From NCBI GenBank assembly GCA_951230915.1, contig OX579634.1:54945570-55009569 (forward strand): 64,000 nt of DNA, written 5' to 3'. The DNA comes from Antitrichia curtipendula. Lineage: Eukaryota; Streptophyta; Bryopsida; Hypnales; Leucodontaceae. Made by a program: the position numbers and the translations under genes. Under the pieces are notes generated by a model. The model made no database searches. It had not been told where the DNA came from and saw only the letters and a list, made by a program, of their open reading frames with translations. Shown here piece after piece: positions 51,518-63,170 of the stretch. Numbering within the stretch: the first letter of the stretch is position 1; the number at the start of each line of letters is the position of its first letter.

Positions 51518-52636
51518 ATGTTTCGAGCGGCAGCTGTCGCCAAATTAGGTTGTGCAGTTGCCGCCGTGCTCCCGTCCACGCCAGTACCGCCCATCACCAA
51601 ACTTCTCCCGCTCCGCAGAATTCGGCTTCCGTCCATGGAGAGCTTTAAAAGGAAAAAGAGAGAGCTTTGGACAATACAACAAAGGGAAGAGATCATGAAA
51701 GCATCGGGTGAGAATAAATTCAACCTACCCTAAACCCTAAGTGTCTCCAGAATGATTGCTCGTGCGCTGCCTTTCGCACTACTTGGATAGTACGTTTCCC
51801 ATTCGGCGGTCGGCGGTCGGCGGAGATAATGGCGGAATTTGATTAAGTGAACTGGCATGCTTCGTGCTGACTTCGGGGCATTTGTTTGAATTTTTTCTTC
51901 GTGCCGCCACCACCTCGTCTTTACTAGGCGTTGTGATACCTGACAGTCGTTCTGACTAATTTATTATTCTGACACTTTGTCAACAGAATTGTGGAGTTCG
52001 CTGGACTGCTGAATAATGTGGATTGCCCACTCCGAATTTCTGTTTCATTAGATTTTATGGCATTCAATGGTCAGTGAAGTTTCTGAACGCATTCGGTGAA
52101 TCTGTTCTTGTATGCTACCGAATCCATTCCACATTGTCGGGGATGATTCTGATAGTTCGAGATGGGAATTGACTCAGGCATCAAGTGAACAGCGGCTCTA
52201 CGGGTGTGTTGAATACTTGTGGAATACGAGGCCAAGGCAATACAGTTTCAATGACTTCCCCCACTTGCATCTAAGTATTTCTAGATGATGGCTTCATGTA
52301 TACACCAATATCACGAATTTGCTTGTCTTTAAGGTCTAACAAATGTAAGGGGATTAACCTTAATGAGATCTAGATAGATTTGATGAATGCCTTAACTCAG
52401 CCGTCAAATTTCATATGTTTTGCCGTACATTTAAACGGCTGAATGCGTGATTCAATTGCATCTGGTGTTCTTATATTAAGAATCTCGTTATTTCAATTTA
52501 GGGTGGTAGGGTCCATTGTTAGCAGCATATGTCATTGTAGTTTAACTTAGGTGTTTCATAGTGTTTCTCTAACATACTGGATGTTTTCTTTATTTCGAGC
52601 GTAGATAGGTTTAGCTCCTACCTGTAAACCTGGTCA
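51518..52636 (+). other. Leader region of the transposase gene
   Basis: A short frame from 51639 (MESFKRKKRELWTIQQREEI) ends at 51733 and may be a spliced first exon. A donor-like CATCGGTGAGA lies at about 51703. A telo-box-like AAACCCTAA follows at about 51737. The rest is likely intron or 5' untranslated sequence. Confidence 0.35.
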
Positions 52637-55600
52637 ATGGAGGAAATGGCGCATTCTGCGCGAAGGGTCATTGTCAGTGCAAACGGCGAAAGAGTTCCTA
52701 TATTGTTTGATGTAGACGAGAATGGACTTGCTGTAGTGTCAGCTTCTCGATTATGCCTACGGTTTCAATTGAAAGAGGGTTCGGTCCATTTGGACGAAGA
52801 AATCTATGATAGCGAGTCTGGCATACTCAGCCACACTGTTGGTCAAACTCCCTCAAACGATGGAGTGAATACTAGGTGGATGCTCAAACCTGGAAGGTAT
52901 AGAGAGTACGGAGTGTCGGAATTCAGTAGATTGACATCGTCAGAAAATGCTCCACTGTATCGGTCGTCGTCGTGTTCATTTCAAACCCCCCTCTCAATCG
53001 TGTTAAAGTAGAACCATTGGAACAGAATGTCATGATCCTTAGTGATGATTCAGACGTAGATTCTCCAATGAAGCCTCCCGCCGCTATCAATTCCAGTTCG
53101 GGTCAGTGTTCTCTCGCTCCTGAGTTTATTGCTCAGGGTTCTGCTGAGCCGAAGCCGGTCGCATCTGTGATGGACGGCTTAAGGGGACTACGTGGCCTGA
53201 AGGGATGTCGAAACGTTTTGTCAAAGCTAAACTATGACGCAATTGACATTCACAGAGTCTCAGTACTGCCTCCATTTTTCAATGGCAATGTCATTTTCGA
53301 ACTTCTTGCCCTACAGGCCTCCGGTTCTACTTCCCAGGCAAGGCAAATGTCTGGCATGGATAAACGATATGATGGACATGTGTGGTCCAAAACTGTGACA
53401 ACCAATATCATTAATCCAATGGGATTAGTGTTTCGCACGTCAGTTTGTGTAGGACATTTGCGTTGTGTTAACCCTACTTGCGAGTTTCTATCTCGAGTAC
53501 ACCGAACCATGAATGTAAACGAATTAGAATGGGAAGGATTGGCATCCACACCACTTGATGTTGGTCACAAGCATCCTCCCGGATCAACTGTTGTCTGCAG
53601 GATTTGCAAGGAGCCTCCTTCTTGTATTGCTCGATGCGATGTGCGTGTTTACTATGTTGCAGGAAACCCGAAACTCACACGGGCTTTCGTTCATTTGGGA
53701 AGTCACGAGCATCCAGTGAAGGATGGTGAGCTTAGAGACATGAAGGAGAAAACACGGTCTCTCATTGAGGAGTAGTTGGAGAGAACACCATCGGCGATAA
53801 ATTCCTCCATCGTCATGGAGGCTACAAAGGAGCTTCTTGGAGGCTTACTCCTTTGTGCGGATGGAGAGACTCAAAAAGCAATGGACTTCGAAGACCTTGT
53901 CCCAGTTTTGGACAAGTGCAAAATATCTGAGCTCACCTTCTATTCGGAACGAGGTAACTTCATTTAAGTACCTGAGAAGATTTGGAGTGATAGATAGCAT
54001 CACCAAATTGAGAGGATCCAGTACTTGGGCATTCGTCCAAGAAAGCAAATTTCCAGGTCAAGGTCCCGATGTGGATAAGGTTTTCGTATTTAAAATGTCA
54101 GAAGTTGGACCAGGTAGCGGAGTGGACTTGGTGAAACGCATGCAAGCCGGAGGAGATCTGGCAGATGCTTGGGTAATGTTTGACCATGTCAAACGTGTAA
54201 AAGGGTGGACGACCATGGCATGCCATGTTTATGACTCCATGTACTGCCGTGTCATGACTATTGCTTGTTGCGACATGCAATCGGAAGACTGTGCAGCACA
54301 AGTTCTGTTTTGGAAAAACCTAAACTCAGTCCTTAATAGGAATGGAGTTGTGGACATTCAGTTTAAAGGTTTCATGGCGGATAGTGCCCAAGCGAATTGG
54401 AATGCTGTGAGGTTAGTTTACGGTTCTGGTGATATTCGAGATCCAATGGACAACCGAGAGAGGACGTGCCTTTTGCATTGGACCCAATCCATGGAGAAGC
54501 ACACTAAGGCTGAAATTAGAGGGGATTTACAAGATCAGCACCGTTTGCTTTGCAAGCAATACAAGAATGCTACGTCGCCGGAGCAATCTGAAATGCGATA
54601 CCTCGCCATCAAATCATGGTGGTTGTCATCAGGTGCCACCACACAGGAAGGAGTGCAGAGACTGGAGTTGTGGCTATCATTTTGGCATTTCCGCTATCGC
54701 CAATGGGGTGGATTCATGCAGCTGGTAAGGCGGTGTCTTTTGCCATTTGGAATTGTAATTTTTTGCTAGGTCTGTCGTATTATGTCTACCGTCTCATCAT
54801 TTCATTGCTATCAGATGGAATGCTCTGTTTTCCTAAATTATTCATTTTTTGTTTTTTAGTGCCAAAATATAATCTCCAATTATTGCATGGAATAGGATGT
54901 CCGTCGATGCCTCTCGGTACAGAGAGGATCTGATGGGGTCGCTAGAATATTTCTATTTCTAGTTCTATTATTGAAAGCATCAATGTACACTCAAGCATAT
55001 CTTCATTCTGTGCTTTGAGTTTGCAACTTCTAGTTGCAAGTCTCTCTCGGTACCTAGAGAGGGTTGATTGTAGGATTGTGTTTAGGTTCAATGGACTCAA
55101 TTCTCAGGTCCTCTTTAATTGCATTATTCATTTTGTATGCACCTGGCTTAGCTGAGATGTCTCCTAAAACTAAATTTGTATTACTCTCATTTTTTGGCAG
55201 AATTTACCTGAATCCGAGTTGGCTGAAATGCCATCTTGTAACTTGGCGGAGACTGTTCACAATAAGTGGCTACAGCAGTCTGGAAACCGGGGTAATGACT
55301 TATACATTGCCACGGTAGACGATTTTGTGAGGGCGTTCATGCAGATGGTGAAGTATTATCAGTACTTGAAGGGTAACCAATCTAGAACCAGACCATGAAA
55401 GGAAGAACTACTATTACGAGTAGCCTAGAGGTCGGCCGAGCGTACTGGTAATCCAAAGGCACTAATTGAAGCTATTTCAAATATTCCAGGGGTGGAAGAA
55501 TTTTTTGATCGAGAGCCCCACCTAGAAGGTGAAGAGATTTTTGGATTGCAGAAGAAGAAGGCAGACATGCCATTAGGATGTGAATACGATTCGCACAGAC

Positions 55601-56672
55601 CAGACAAGGTGAACTATTCCCATCCCCGCGTACAAACAAGATCAGGGAGAGCCAGTACAAGTGTTCCAATTTTGAATACAATTTCGGAAGATATTTCTCC
55701 AATTGTGGATTCGGGACCCCAATCAGTGATCTTAGACGACGGGACCCTAGGACAACATCAGCATCCAAATTTGACGCACGTATTCTCTATTCAAGAGAGC
55801 ATGTGTGATGAAACGCAATGGCATATTGCACGATTGCCTAAGAATTCTGCGAAAGCGTGCTTCGCTCTCCAGGCAATTACGAAGAAAAAGTGCACTGCGC
55901 CGATTGTTCAGAACAACATTGCAACCGCGGCCCCAACATATACAGGTATGATGGTGAATTATAGGAAAAACCGCAATGAATGTATGCAATTCTTCTTTTG
56001 CAATGACAATATTGAAAAGTGTGTAAAACAGTAAAAGGGACGCGGAGAAAATGGGTGTTATCAGTACCACCTGTTCCAAAGATTTGGCCGATCAAAATGG
56101 GCACGAAACTCTCAAAGGCTGAGATTTTGTCTTTGGAAACGTCTGGTTTCCAACTTCCACAATGGGAAGTTATTTCACCGAGGAGACTCTTCGGCGGTGA
56201 AGCAGGAGTTGAATTGGTCCATGCTTATCCTATTCCAGCGTCTCCTCACGAGTATCCGTCAATTCGAGCGGGTAAACTTGTTCGGAGGAATCCAAAGGCT
56301 CCAACAGTAAAGCACCAAAACAATTGTACTTCAGCTTTAACATTGAGTGGAAGAATTCAGAAGGTAACTATGGTTCCTCATCCGGGATTTGGGTGCATAG
56401 TATCATTGAAGTCTGGTTTGGAGCCCCGTGAAGAACTGTACTTGTTGACAATTTCCTGTTTTCCTGACTGCACCTGTCCAAATTTCAAGGAGATGAAGCT
56501 GAAGTGCTTGGGAAAGCGCGGAACGTGGGCAAATTGCAAGCACCTTTATTTCATATTCACGGTCATTTGCAACTTGCAGTGTACAACAGATGGCTTCATT
56601 CATGCAGCAACATTCAGTTTTAATGAAGTCAAACATGTTCTTCTTAGCGGCATATTGAATCATTTGGAATGA
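52637..56672 (+). pseudogene. MULE-type transposase with SWIM finger, damaged
   Basis: Exons 52637-54724, 55201-55945 and 56032-56672 are inferred; GT-AG sites and phases agree, giving about 1,158 codons. In order: an N-terminal domain; a Cys/His cluster (VCRICKEPPSC ... HLGSHEHPV) like the WRKY/GCM1-type finger of MULEs; the transposase core with MACHVYD, FMADSAQANW and RERTCLLHWTQS (the C-x2-H signature); and a C-terminal SWIM finger (CTCPNFKEMKLKC ... NCKH). It should bind the TIRs and carry out cut-and-paste transposition. Damage: frame shifts at a C-run near 52990 and near 53955 (these compensate), TAG at 53773-53775, TGA at 55396-55398 and TAG at 55426-55428. Intron 1 carries two more copies of the CTCTCGGTAC palindrome motif (54910, 55041). 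It was probably active in the past but not now. Confidence 0.85.
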
Positions 56673-57354
56673 AATGAGATCTTGTTGACACGTAGTAGTG
56701 TCACTTCCCGTGTTTACTACTGAATTTAATGAAAGTGTAGTAAGACTATAAGGGGCACTACTTTCACTTCATTACCCTATACATGTTTATCAAATTTTTT
56801 TATTTATATATAGTAACTGTTGTATGTTCTTCTTTGTATTTTTCCATCTCTGGATTCCACTCTGCAAGCCCAGTAGTGGAAAAGCGCTGTAGACTTTAAC
56901 TGTTTTGAAATTCTAGTTAGATCCCACATGGCACCCTAAACAGTATCCCTTAAATCCACAACGATACCACGGTCATAGGATACTCTCTACCATTGGTCAC
57001 AGGAAATACTAGCCACAACTTAATGTATCAATAGGTCCAAGTCTTATTTTCATTTTTGGCCCTAAACCCTAAACCATTATTCCCGAACATTTTTCTCTTT
57101 GATATTGATCAATCACAGGAACTCCTAAATATGTGGTCATAGGGGTTGATGTGAAGGTCTTATAGTTTTAAAAGGTGAAGGACTCCTTTTGAATTTGAAG
57201 CTCATTTTCAAAACCCTAAAACCCTGAAGTGTATGCTTGATGTAGAATTCTGAAGGCTTATCATAAATAATTTTCTCCCCGTAATGGACTACTAAATTAC
57301 CCCCATAAGAACCCTAAACCAACAAGTTCTTGATGTATTGTCCCCTATTTCTCT
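56673..57354. other. 3' flank inside the transposon
   Basis: No gene. It holds CCCTAAACCCTAAACC (about 57061), two copies of the plant telomere-type heptamer, and scattered AAACCCTAA words. Confidence 0.5.
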
Positions 57355-57706
57355 ATGTACTTTCATCCATTTTCCATCTGCTTTCATTCATTAGTTCAAA
57401 TACTTTCATCCATTTATTCATCTACTTTCATCCAACTTTCATCTACATTCATCCCTACCTTTTTTATCCCACGAATGTCATTTTTCTTTCATTCTTATCC
57501 CAATTTCAAAAACCCATTCTTAAATCAAAATGAAACATTCGCCCAATTTTTTAAGAAATTTCACCCAATGTTGAGGTATATTTTATCCAATTTTTTCCCT
57601 TGTTTTATTTAATATCTGAAATTTTGTCCCTAAACATACGCTCCCCGCTCACCATTCTACGCTCCCCGCTCGCCGCTCGCCGCTCCCCGCTCACATACTA
57701 GCACCG
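57355..57706 (-). repeat. Right terminal inverted repeat and subterminal repeats
   Basis: Repeats of 'tttcatctactttcatcca' (57358-57460) are the complement of the GATGAAAGTAGATG zone at the left. The last 60 bp are runs of CGCTCCCCGCTCGC ending TCACATACTAGCACCG. Confidence 0.8.
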
Positions 57707-57719
57707 TTGGTCAATACTA
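57707..57719 (+). repeat. Target-site duplication, right copy (13 bp)
   Basis: TTGGTCAATACTA is identical to 44437-44449. Confidence 0.85.
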
Positions 57720-58394
57720 ACAACATATTCATTGTTACAATAAATTCAAAATTGTTGCTCTTGTTTATTCAATGTACTTTAATTATGTACAAAATAGTAG
57801 AAAGAAAAAGTTTGATTTCTTAAATAAAATAAATATGGTAAATACTTTTAGGTGATAAAATAAAATCATATTCTAAAATTAATTAATGTTTTTTGCAAAA
57901 ACAATTCAATTCACCAGAGTACTTTGCACCCTCATCTTAGAATAAAATAGTAAAATTTTTACAAAGACCATGTCATGCCTCTCTAGTAAGATATAGATTG
58001 TCTACTGGAAAAAAAGGATTTTCATATGTACCCAATCTAATGGAACCAAGTGATGAAGATTTGTATGAAGGTCCACATGTGAGGTCCACATGTTGTTAAA
58101 TGCACTTGCAATAATGGTAGTGATACATGGCTTGCAAGAGATTGTGCAAATTATTCTAAAAAATGCCTAGAATGCAAAATTCAATGTAAACTATATATTG
58201 GCATTTGATTACTTGCCTTTCGGATCATGCATTGCATTCATGTGTAAGTAAAAAACTACATGTTATGACTTTCTAGAAGTTTGGTGGAGATAAAATGATT
58301 GGTTGGAAAGAGAAATCAACTACAGCCCCATGTCTATCTCTCAATTCTAGCATGGTAAGAAAATGAGAGAGGTGCAAGCAATGATACTAGCATG
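57720..58394. other. AT-rich DNA, nothing recognised
   Basis: No gene or clear repeat was seen. Confidence 0.3.
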
Positions 58395-58655
58395 TGAGCC
58401 TAGAAGTGCAAGCCTACAAGCCTTGAGCCTATGTGTAAGTAGGTATTTTACAACTATTGAAGGTCCTTATAACATAGGTGCCTATAACAGAGACACCTAT
58501 ATTATAAATATCCTATAACCACGGAAGGTGATTATAACATATGTAACTATAATATAGGCACTTATAATATAAATATCCTATAACCATAGAAGGTGCCTAT
58601 AATATAGGAGCCTAGTCTCCTAGGTTCATGGATACAAGATGCTAGTCTCACATGC
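58395..58655. mobile_element. Small TIR element with MULE-like ends (copy 4)
   Basis: The left end GATACTAGCATGTGAGCCTAG and the right end, complemented, GTTGCCAGCATGTGAGACTAG resemble both the ends of the 13.3-kb element and each other. The interior is made of 'cctataatataggcac' repeats. This is the best-preserved of the four copies. Confidence 0.65.
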
Positions 58656-59032
58656 TGGCAACGATGGAAGTGCAAATATTATGGAATCTACAAAAGCATT
58701 GGAAATTACCAGTACATTGTTATGGTCCAAATTACAATTCAATGTTAAGAGCATTTCCAAGAAAATGTATTGAATTCTAAGATGGATGGATCATTGATCT
58801 GCAAATATCAATATCAGTGTCCATATTGTGGCTTCTACATTGCTCAATCACCTTCAATCATTCAAATATGTGTCGCCCAAACAAAGGATTTTAATTTTCA
58901 TATCTTGGACTCTAATCCCATTTTACTTAAACTATTTAAATTCAAACTATATATTTTTATTCAAGATTGCCATCACTTTGTTGTGATGTGGGTCATCTAT
59001 TACTTAAAAATAGGCATCTATAAAATTTTGTA

Positions 59033-59123
59033 TTAGTTCTATAATGGGAGTTTAGAACTCAAGGTTTGATTAGTTCTATAATGGGAGCTTAGAACTCAAG
59101 GTTTGATTAGTTCTATAATGAAA
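59033..59123. repeat. 37-bp tandem repeat, 2.4 copies
   Basis: TTAGTTCTATAATGGGAGYT plus TAGAACTCAAGGTTTGA is repeated twice with one difference and then partially. Each unit itself contains the inverted pair TTCTA/TAGAA. Confidence 0.9.
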
Positions 59124-59334
59124 AGTTAGCTTTTACGTTAATTTTACGTTTTTAATTGCTTTTACTTTATTCAATAGACTAAAACTAGTATATAAAGTTT
59201 ACTAATATATTTGTACTCATATATTTGACAGGTGACCATCTAACTTAGTGCAATGTGGCTAGATTTAAATTATTAGGGTACTATGCTTGTTGTCATTGCC
59301 ACATGGAAGAGAAATCACTAGGACGCGATGTTGT

Positions 59335-60165
59335 ATATTCCAACAACCAAAAATCAAGCACAATATAATCCACCACTTCTTTGGACCATTGAAAGCATCT
59401 ATTTTGAAGTTGAAGCATTAAAGACGTCATTTACTTCTACTTGTTCAAGAATGCAAAGCAATATAACAACATATTCTAAATTGTAGAGGCTCTATCATTT
59501 GTATGTTTTTAATTTGAGTTTGGATCTAGTCTATGATTGAATGATTCTATGCATATTTTTCCGTTGAACATTTTCAAGATTTTTGTGGAATATTTTGTAA
59601 GCCAAGGTAGAGCTAGTGTAATAGATAATTCATTAGTTAAAATCACTAAATACAAGCCTAAGGACTTGGAGCTAGGTGGCCATCTGATTGTTCAAACAAA
59701 TTTTCATAATGGAGAGCAAAAGAATCATTCTCTTCTAAGTGTTGATACTCTTTTGAAGTGTTGATACTCTTTTGTTTTCCAATATGAAAATATGTAAGTT
59801 TGTTTGAACAATCAGATAACCATCTAGCTCCAAGTTCTTTAGGCCTATGTTTAGTGATTTTTACTAATGCATTATCTACTGCACTAGCTCTACTTTGACT
59901 TACAAAATGCTCCACAAAATTCTTGAAAATGTTCAATGGCAAAATATGCATAGAATCATAGATTAGATCCAAACTCAAATTAAAACCATATAAATGATAA
60001 AGCCTTCACAGTTTAGAATATGTTGTGACATTGTTTTTCCTTCTTGAACAAGTAGAAGTGGATGACGTCTTCAATGCTTCAGCTTCCAAATAGATGCTTT
60101 CAATGGTTTGAGGAAGTGGTGGATCATATTGTGCTTACCTTTGGTTGTAGGTTGCATATATAACC
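59335..60165. repeat. Long inverted repeat, arms of about 390 bp
   Basis: The left arm (59335-59745) and right arm (59775-60165) are complementary in order: for example gctaggtggccatctgattgttc pairs with gaacaatcagataaccatctagc, and the outer tccaccacttct with ggaagtggtgga. The arms differ by roughly one base in five to ten. Transcription would give a long hairpin. Frames on opposite strands at 59537 and 59658 are the same sequence read from each arm. Confidence 0.85.
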
Positions 60166-61260
60166 CTAGGATGCTACCATTTCTATTGCAAAATATTTGC
60201 ATTCCAATTGAAATATACCTTTGTCTTGCATGTAAACTCAAAACCCCAAATTAGGCAAATCAGTAATTAAAACAATGTTCATTTATTTAATAAGATGCTT
60301 GCAAGTGTAGTTACTTTTGATAGTAAAGAGAGGCAATTTTGAAGATAATTATAATGTTCTTGCATCCAAGTGATCTCAAAGGATCACACAAGAAATAATG
60401 CGGCCTCATTTTAGTCCTAGAAGGCTCACTTGTTCTTTGGGAGACAGTTTCAATTTTGTGGAGGTTGCAATAAGCTCATTTTTTGGTGAAAATTAATTTT
60501 TTTTTTCACAAGATAGAAAAACTGTAGTATCAACTTTTTGGAAAATGTAATTTTTATTTCATTTGGTGAGTGGTAGTGAAAGTTATACCACAATTAGCCT
60601 AGAAATGACTCATTTAATAGGGAAAAAATCCACAAAATCTTTAAATAAAAATTTGAAAGTTTTTTTTCCTTTAAGATTGTATTTTTGTTTGTATAGAAAG
60701 ATTTGATTTATTCCATTTGGATTTGCATTGTGGGAAATTTTTATTCTTATACTAGTCTAATACACATCCTACTCATGAGTATATAGAAAATACATTTTTT
60801 GAATTTTTTTGCTCTTTGCAACAAAAATGGTAGTCTTAAGTGTTTTTTGACTTTGAAAAAACCCTTGGGACCTAAGGTTTTGAGATTGGTGTGTATCAAT
60901 ATGATTAGGAAAATAATGCCTAAACAAATGAACACAATATTAGGGAATTTTTAAACCAAGTAATTTTTAAACAGATATTAAATATAAAAATTGCAATGGC
61001 TTGTAAGTATTTATATACAAACTTTAGAAAATGCTAGAACTAACTGAGAAACTAGATTTTCCCAATAAAATTTGGACATGTTGCAGTATAAGTAAACAAA
61101 CAATTCATTAAAATAAACTTTTGAAATAAAAAAAATAGTTTTAGCCTTTTTAATAATCTATTTGAACTCATTAGTGCAAAAAAACTTTTTATGTGAGTAG
61201 TTTTTTTTTAAAGATTTTCTAGTAAGCAGAGTGAGAATTCCTACTTAGAATTCTAAGGTA
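60166..61260. other. AT-rich DNA with a decayed element end
   Basis: The segment 60750-60885 resembles the right part of the TTAA element at 43435. No gene was recognised. Confidence 0.3.
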
Positions 61261-61269
61261 ATAATTCCT

Positions 61270-61900
61270 GAAATTTTAAAATATGTCTTATACTTCACTC
61301 TAGAAATTTCTAAAAAGTCATGAAATATAATATGTAAACATTTATTATATATTTACATCTTTCAATTTGTCCACAGTTTTTGGAGATTTTTAGAGTTAAC
61401 TATAAGAAAAGTAAAAATTTGAAGTCATGTTTTAGTCAATTATATGTCACTTAAAAAAATTTTAATTTTTTGAAATTCTTACCACAAAATTCTAAAAATA
61501 ATTCTCATTCTACTCACTAAGAATCTTTGAAAAAAAGTTAATTTCTTAAAAAAGAATTCACTAATAAGTTTGATTAAATTAGGAAAAAATCAATAAGAAT
61601 TTTTAAAGTTCTTAAAATTTATTTTATGCAAGTGTGTTACTTGTACTATATCATATCCAAATTTTGATTAAAACATCCAATTCCTAAATTACATATGACA
61701 ATTTTTATAAGTATACGAAAGCCACTATAAATGAATTACAACAACTAGGAGTTGCAACTATTGAACTTAGGGACCCTTGCACACAAAGGTCCTTGGCACA
61801 CATTCACAAGAGCCCATTGATGGCATGGACTCTACGTCCAACCCTAATGTCGAGCCTATCTCTAATCTTTAAGCACTCTGGCGTCCAACTTTTGGATGAT
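61270..61900 (-). repeat. Degenerate dispersed repeat, inverted partner of 41.1-42.0 kb
   Basis: It is the reverse complement of many blocks at 41140-41990, including ccactataaatgaattacaa and ttgcaactattg. The order is conserved, so they are two copies in opposite orientation. Confidence 0.6.
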
Positions 61901-63056
61901 GAATAGATTCATGTTCTTGTTTCTTTCTTGTTGTTGCTTGAATGAAAGTCATTCTAATTTGTGGAGATATTTTATGAAGTTCTTGTCCTATCTATCGGTT
62001 GGAATTTGTGTTACTAGAATAAATATTTTTCTAAAATTTTAAATGTGGATGTATGTCAAGTGGTTGACCAAGCCCAAATTGCATTGACTCTAGTTTAAAA
62101 CTGTTCATTTGCAAAAATGAGGTCATAGATGTGAAGAACACAAAAATTTCAAAAAATCACCATGCCAAGAGAACCTCCTTTGAAATCCATTCCAACGAAT
62201 TTTACTCAAAAAATGATAATATTTTGCTTTAATTGAGTCTTTCTCACTCCTTGCCTTGCCTTGTCTAGAATTCGATTTGCACCAGAATTTGACTTGGAAG
62301 GAATTCAGCATGCAGTGGTTGAATTGTACTAGAGAACGCTGTCTCTGGAGGCGCATTCTGCATGGGAGCGAGCCCCAAGGGTGAGTCTTTGGGCGAGCTC
62401 CCTTGCAAAATGCTCCAGAGGCACTTTCCCTGGCGTTAAGAGCCGAAGGTAAAGCTTGGGAACACATTGGGAACGACGGAATCTGCTACCCCTGCCGGTT
62501 TGGTTGCAGAATCGGCCACCTCCCTTGTACTGTACAGCACATTCGGCTTCCAAACCGTGCGTTCAAACGTGCCGAATCAGCTACTGTACCGAGGATCGAT
62601 TTTGTTCCCCGGCCAACGGACAAACTCGAGCTACTATAACGAAGACAGGCCCCACTCACTCAGAGAGACGGAGCTAGAACTTGCATTGCAGCATCATGAT
62701 GAATTGGAAATGGCGGAGTTGCTCACAACCGCCTGCAGTTGTCTGCTCTGGCGATGTTCCAAATTGGAACATGGAACAAGAAGAGGTAAAGCTCTTCCCA
62801 AATGGAGGCCGGAGCAAGCAGCAGGTCTTGAAGCACTAGCTGGTACTCAAAGTCTAGTCTGTGCACGCGCACAATTTGCATTCGTGCAAGGGGAAGCTCT
62901 GGCACTCGGGAAGAATCTTGCTCCTGATCGAGTGGCAATGCAAGGCTTGTGAATCGCAACATCAATTCCAATTTTTACTCTGAAATCATAACCTCAATGG
63001 AGGCCATTTCAGGATGGCAGTCTCTTATTGCGGCTCGTTCTTGAAACCGTCGGGGC
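61901..63056. other. Unassigned DNA including a GC-richer stretch
   Basis: The interval 62330-62960 is GC-richer than its surroundings and stays open for 161 codons, but I see no protein motif. It may be part of a transposon or a promoter region of a gene beyond the window. Confidence 0.3.
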
Positions 63057-63170
63057 GTTACCCCCAGTATAATACTGGGGGGTGTAACTTGACCCCCCCA
63101 AACTTTCTGTTTTAAGAAAATTTGGGGGGCGGTAAAGTTACACCCCCCAGTATAATACCGCGGGGGTAAC
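63057..63170. repeat. GC-rich fold-back with nested palindromes
   Basis: GTTACCCCCAGTATAATACT and its complement-like right arm flank a central TTTCTGTTTTAAGAAA. Each arm is itself nearly palindromic around AGTATAATACT. It is probably a small MITE. Confidence 0.75.

Larger units (their letters stand above)
44450..57706. mobile_element. 13.3-kb MULE-like transposon carrying a ParB-methyltransferase gene
   Basis: The element is delimited by the 13-bp repeat TTGGTCAATACTA and by terminal inverted repeats. The left end contains TGCTGGTATGTGAGCGTAGA and the right end, complemented, TGCTAGTATGTGAGCGGGGA. Just inside both ends are stacked GAGCGG/GAGCGT motifs and then GATGAAA-rich tandem repeats in inverted orientation (44550-44700 and 57355-57460). 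Two divergent genes fill it: a ParB/DNA-methyltransferase fusion on the left and a MULE-type transposase on the right, separated by a 181-bp tandem array. Both genes are damaged, so this copy is unlikely to be autonomous now. The class call rests on the transposase core, the SWIM finger and the long TIRs. Confidence 0.88.

Noticed and set aside
59537..59978. Pair of related proteins on opposite strands
   Set aside because: They are the same sequence in the two arms of the long inverted repeat.
62467..62952. 161-codon open frame
   Set aside because: The region is GC-richer, so stops are rare; no domain, and other frames are equally open.
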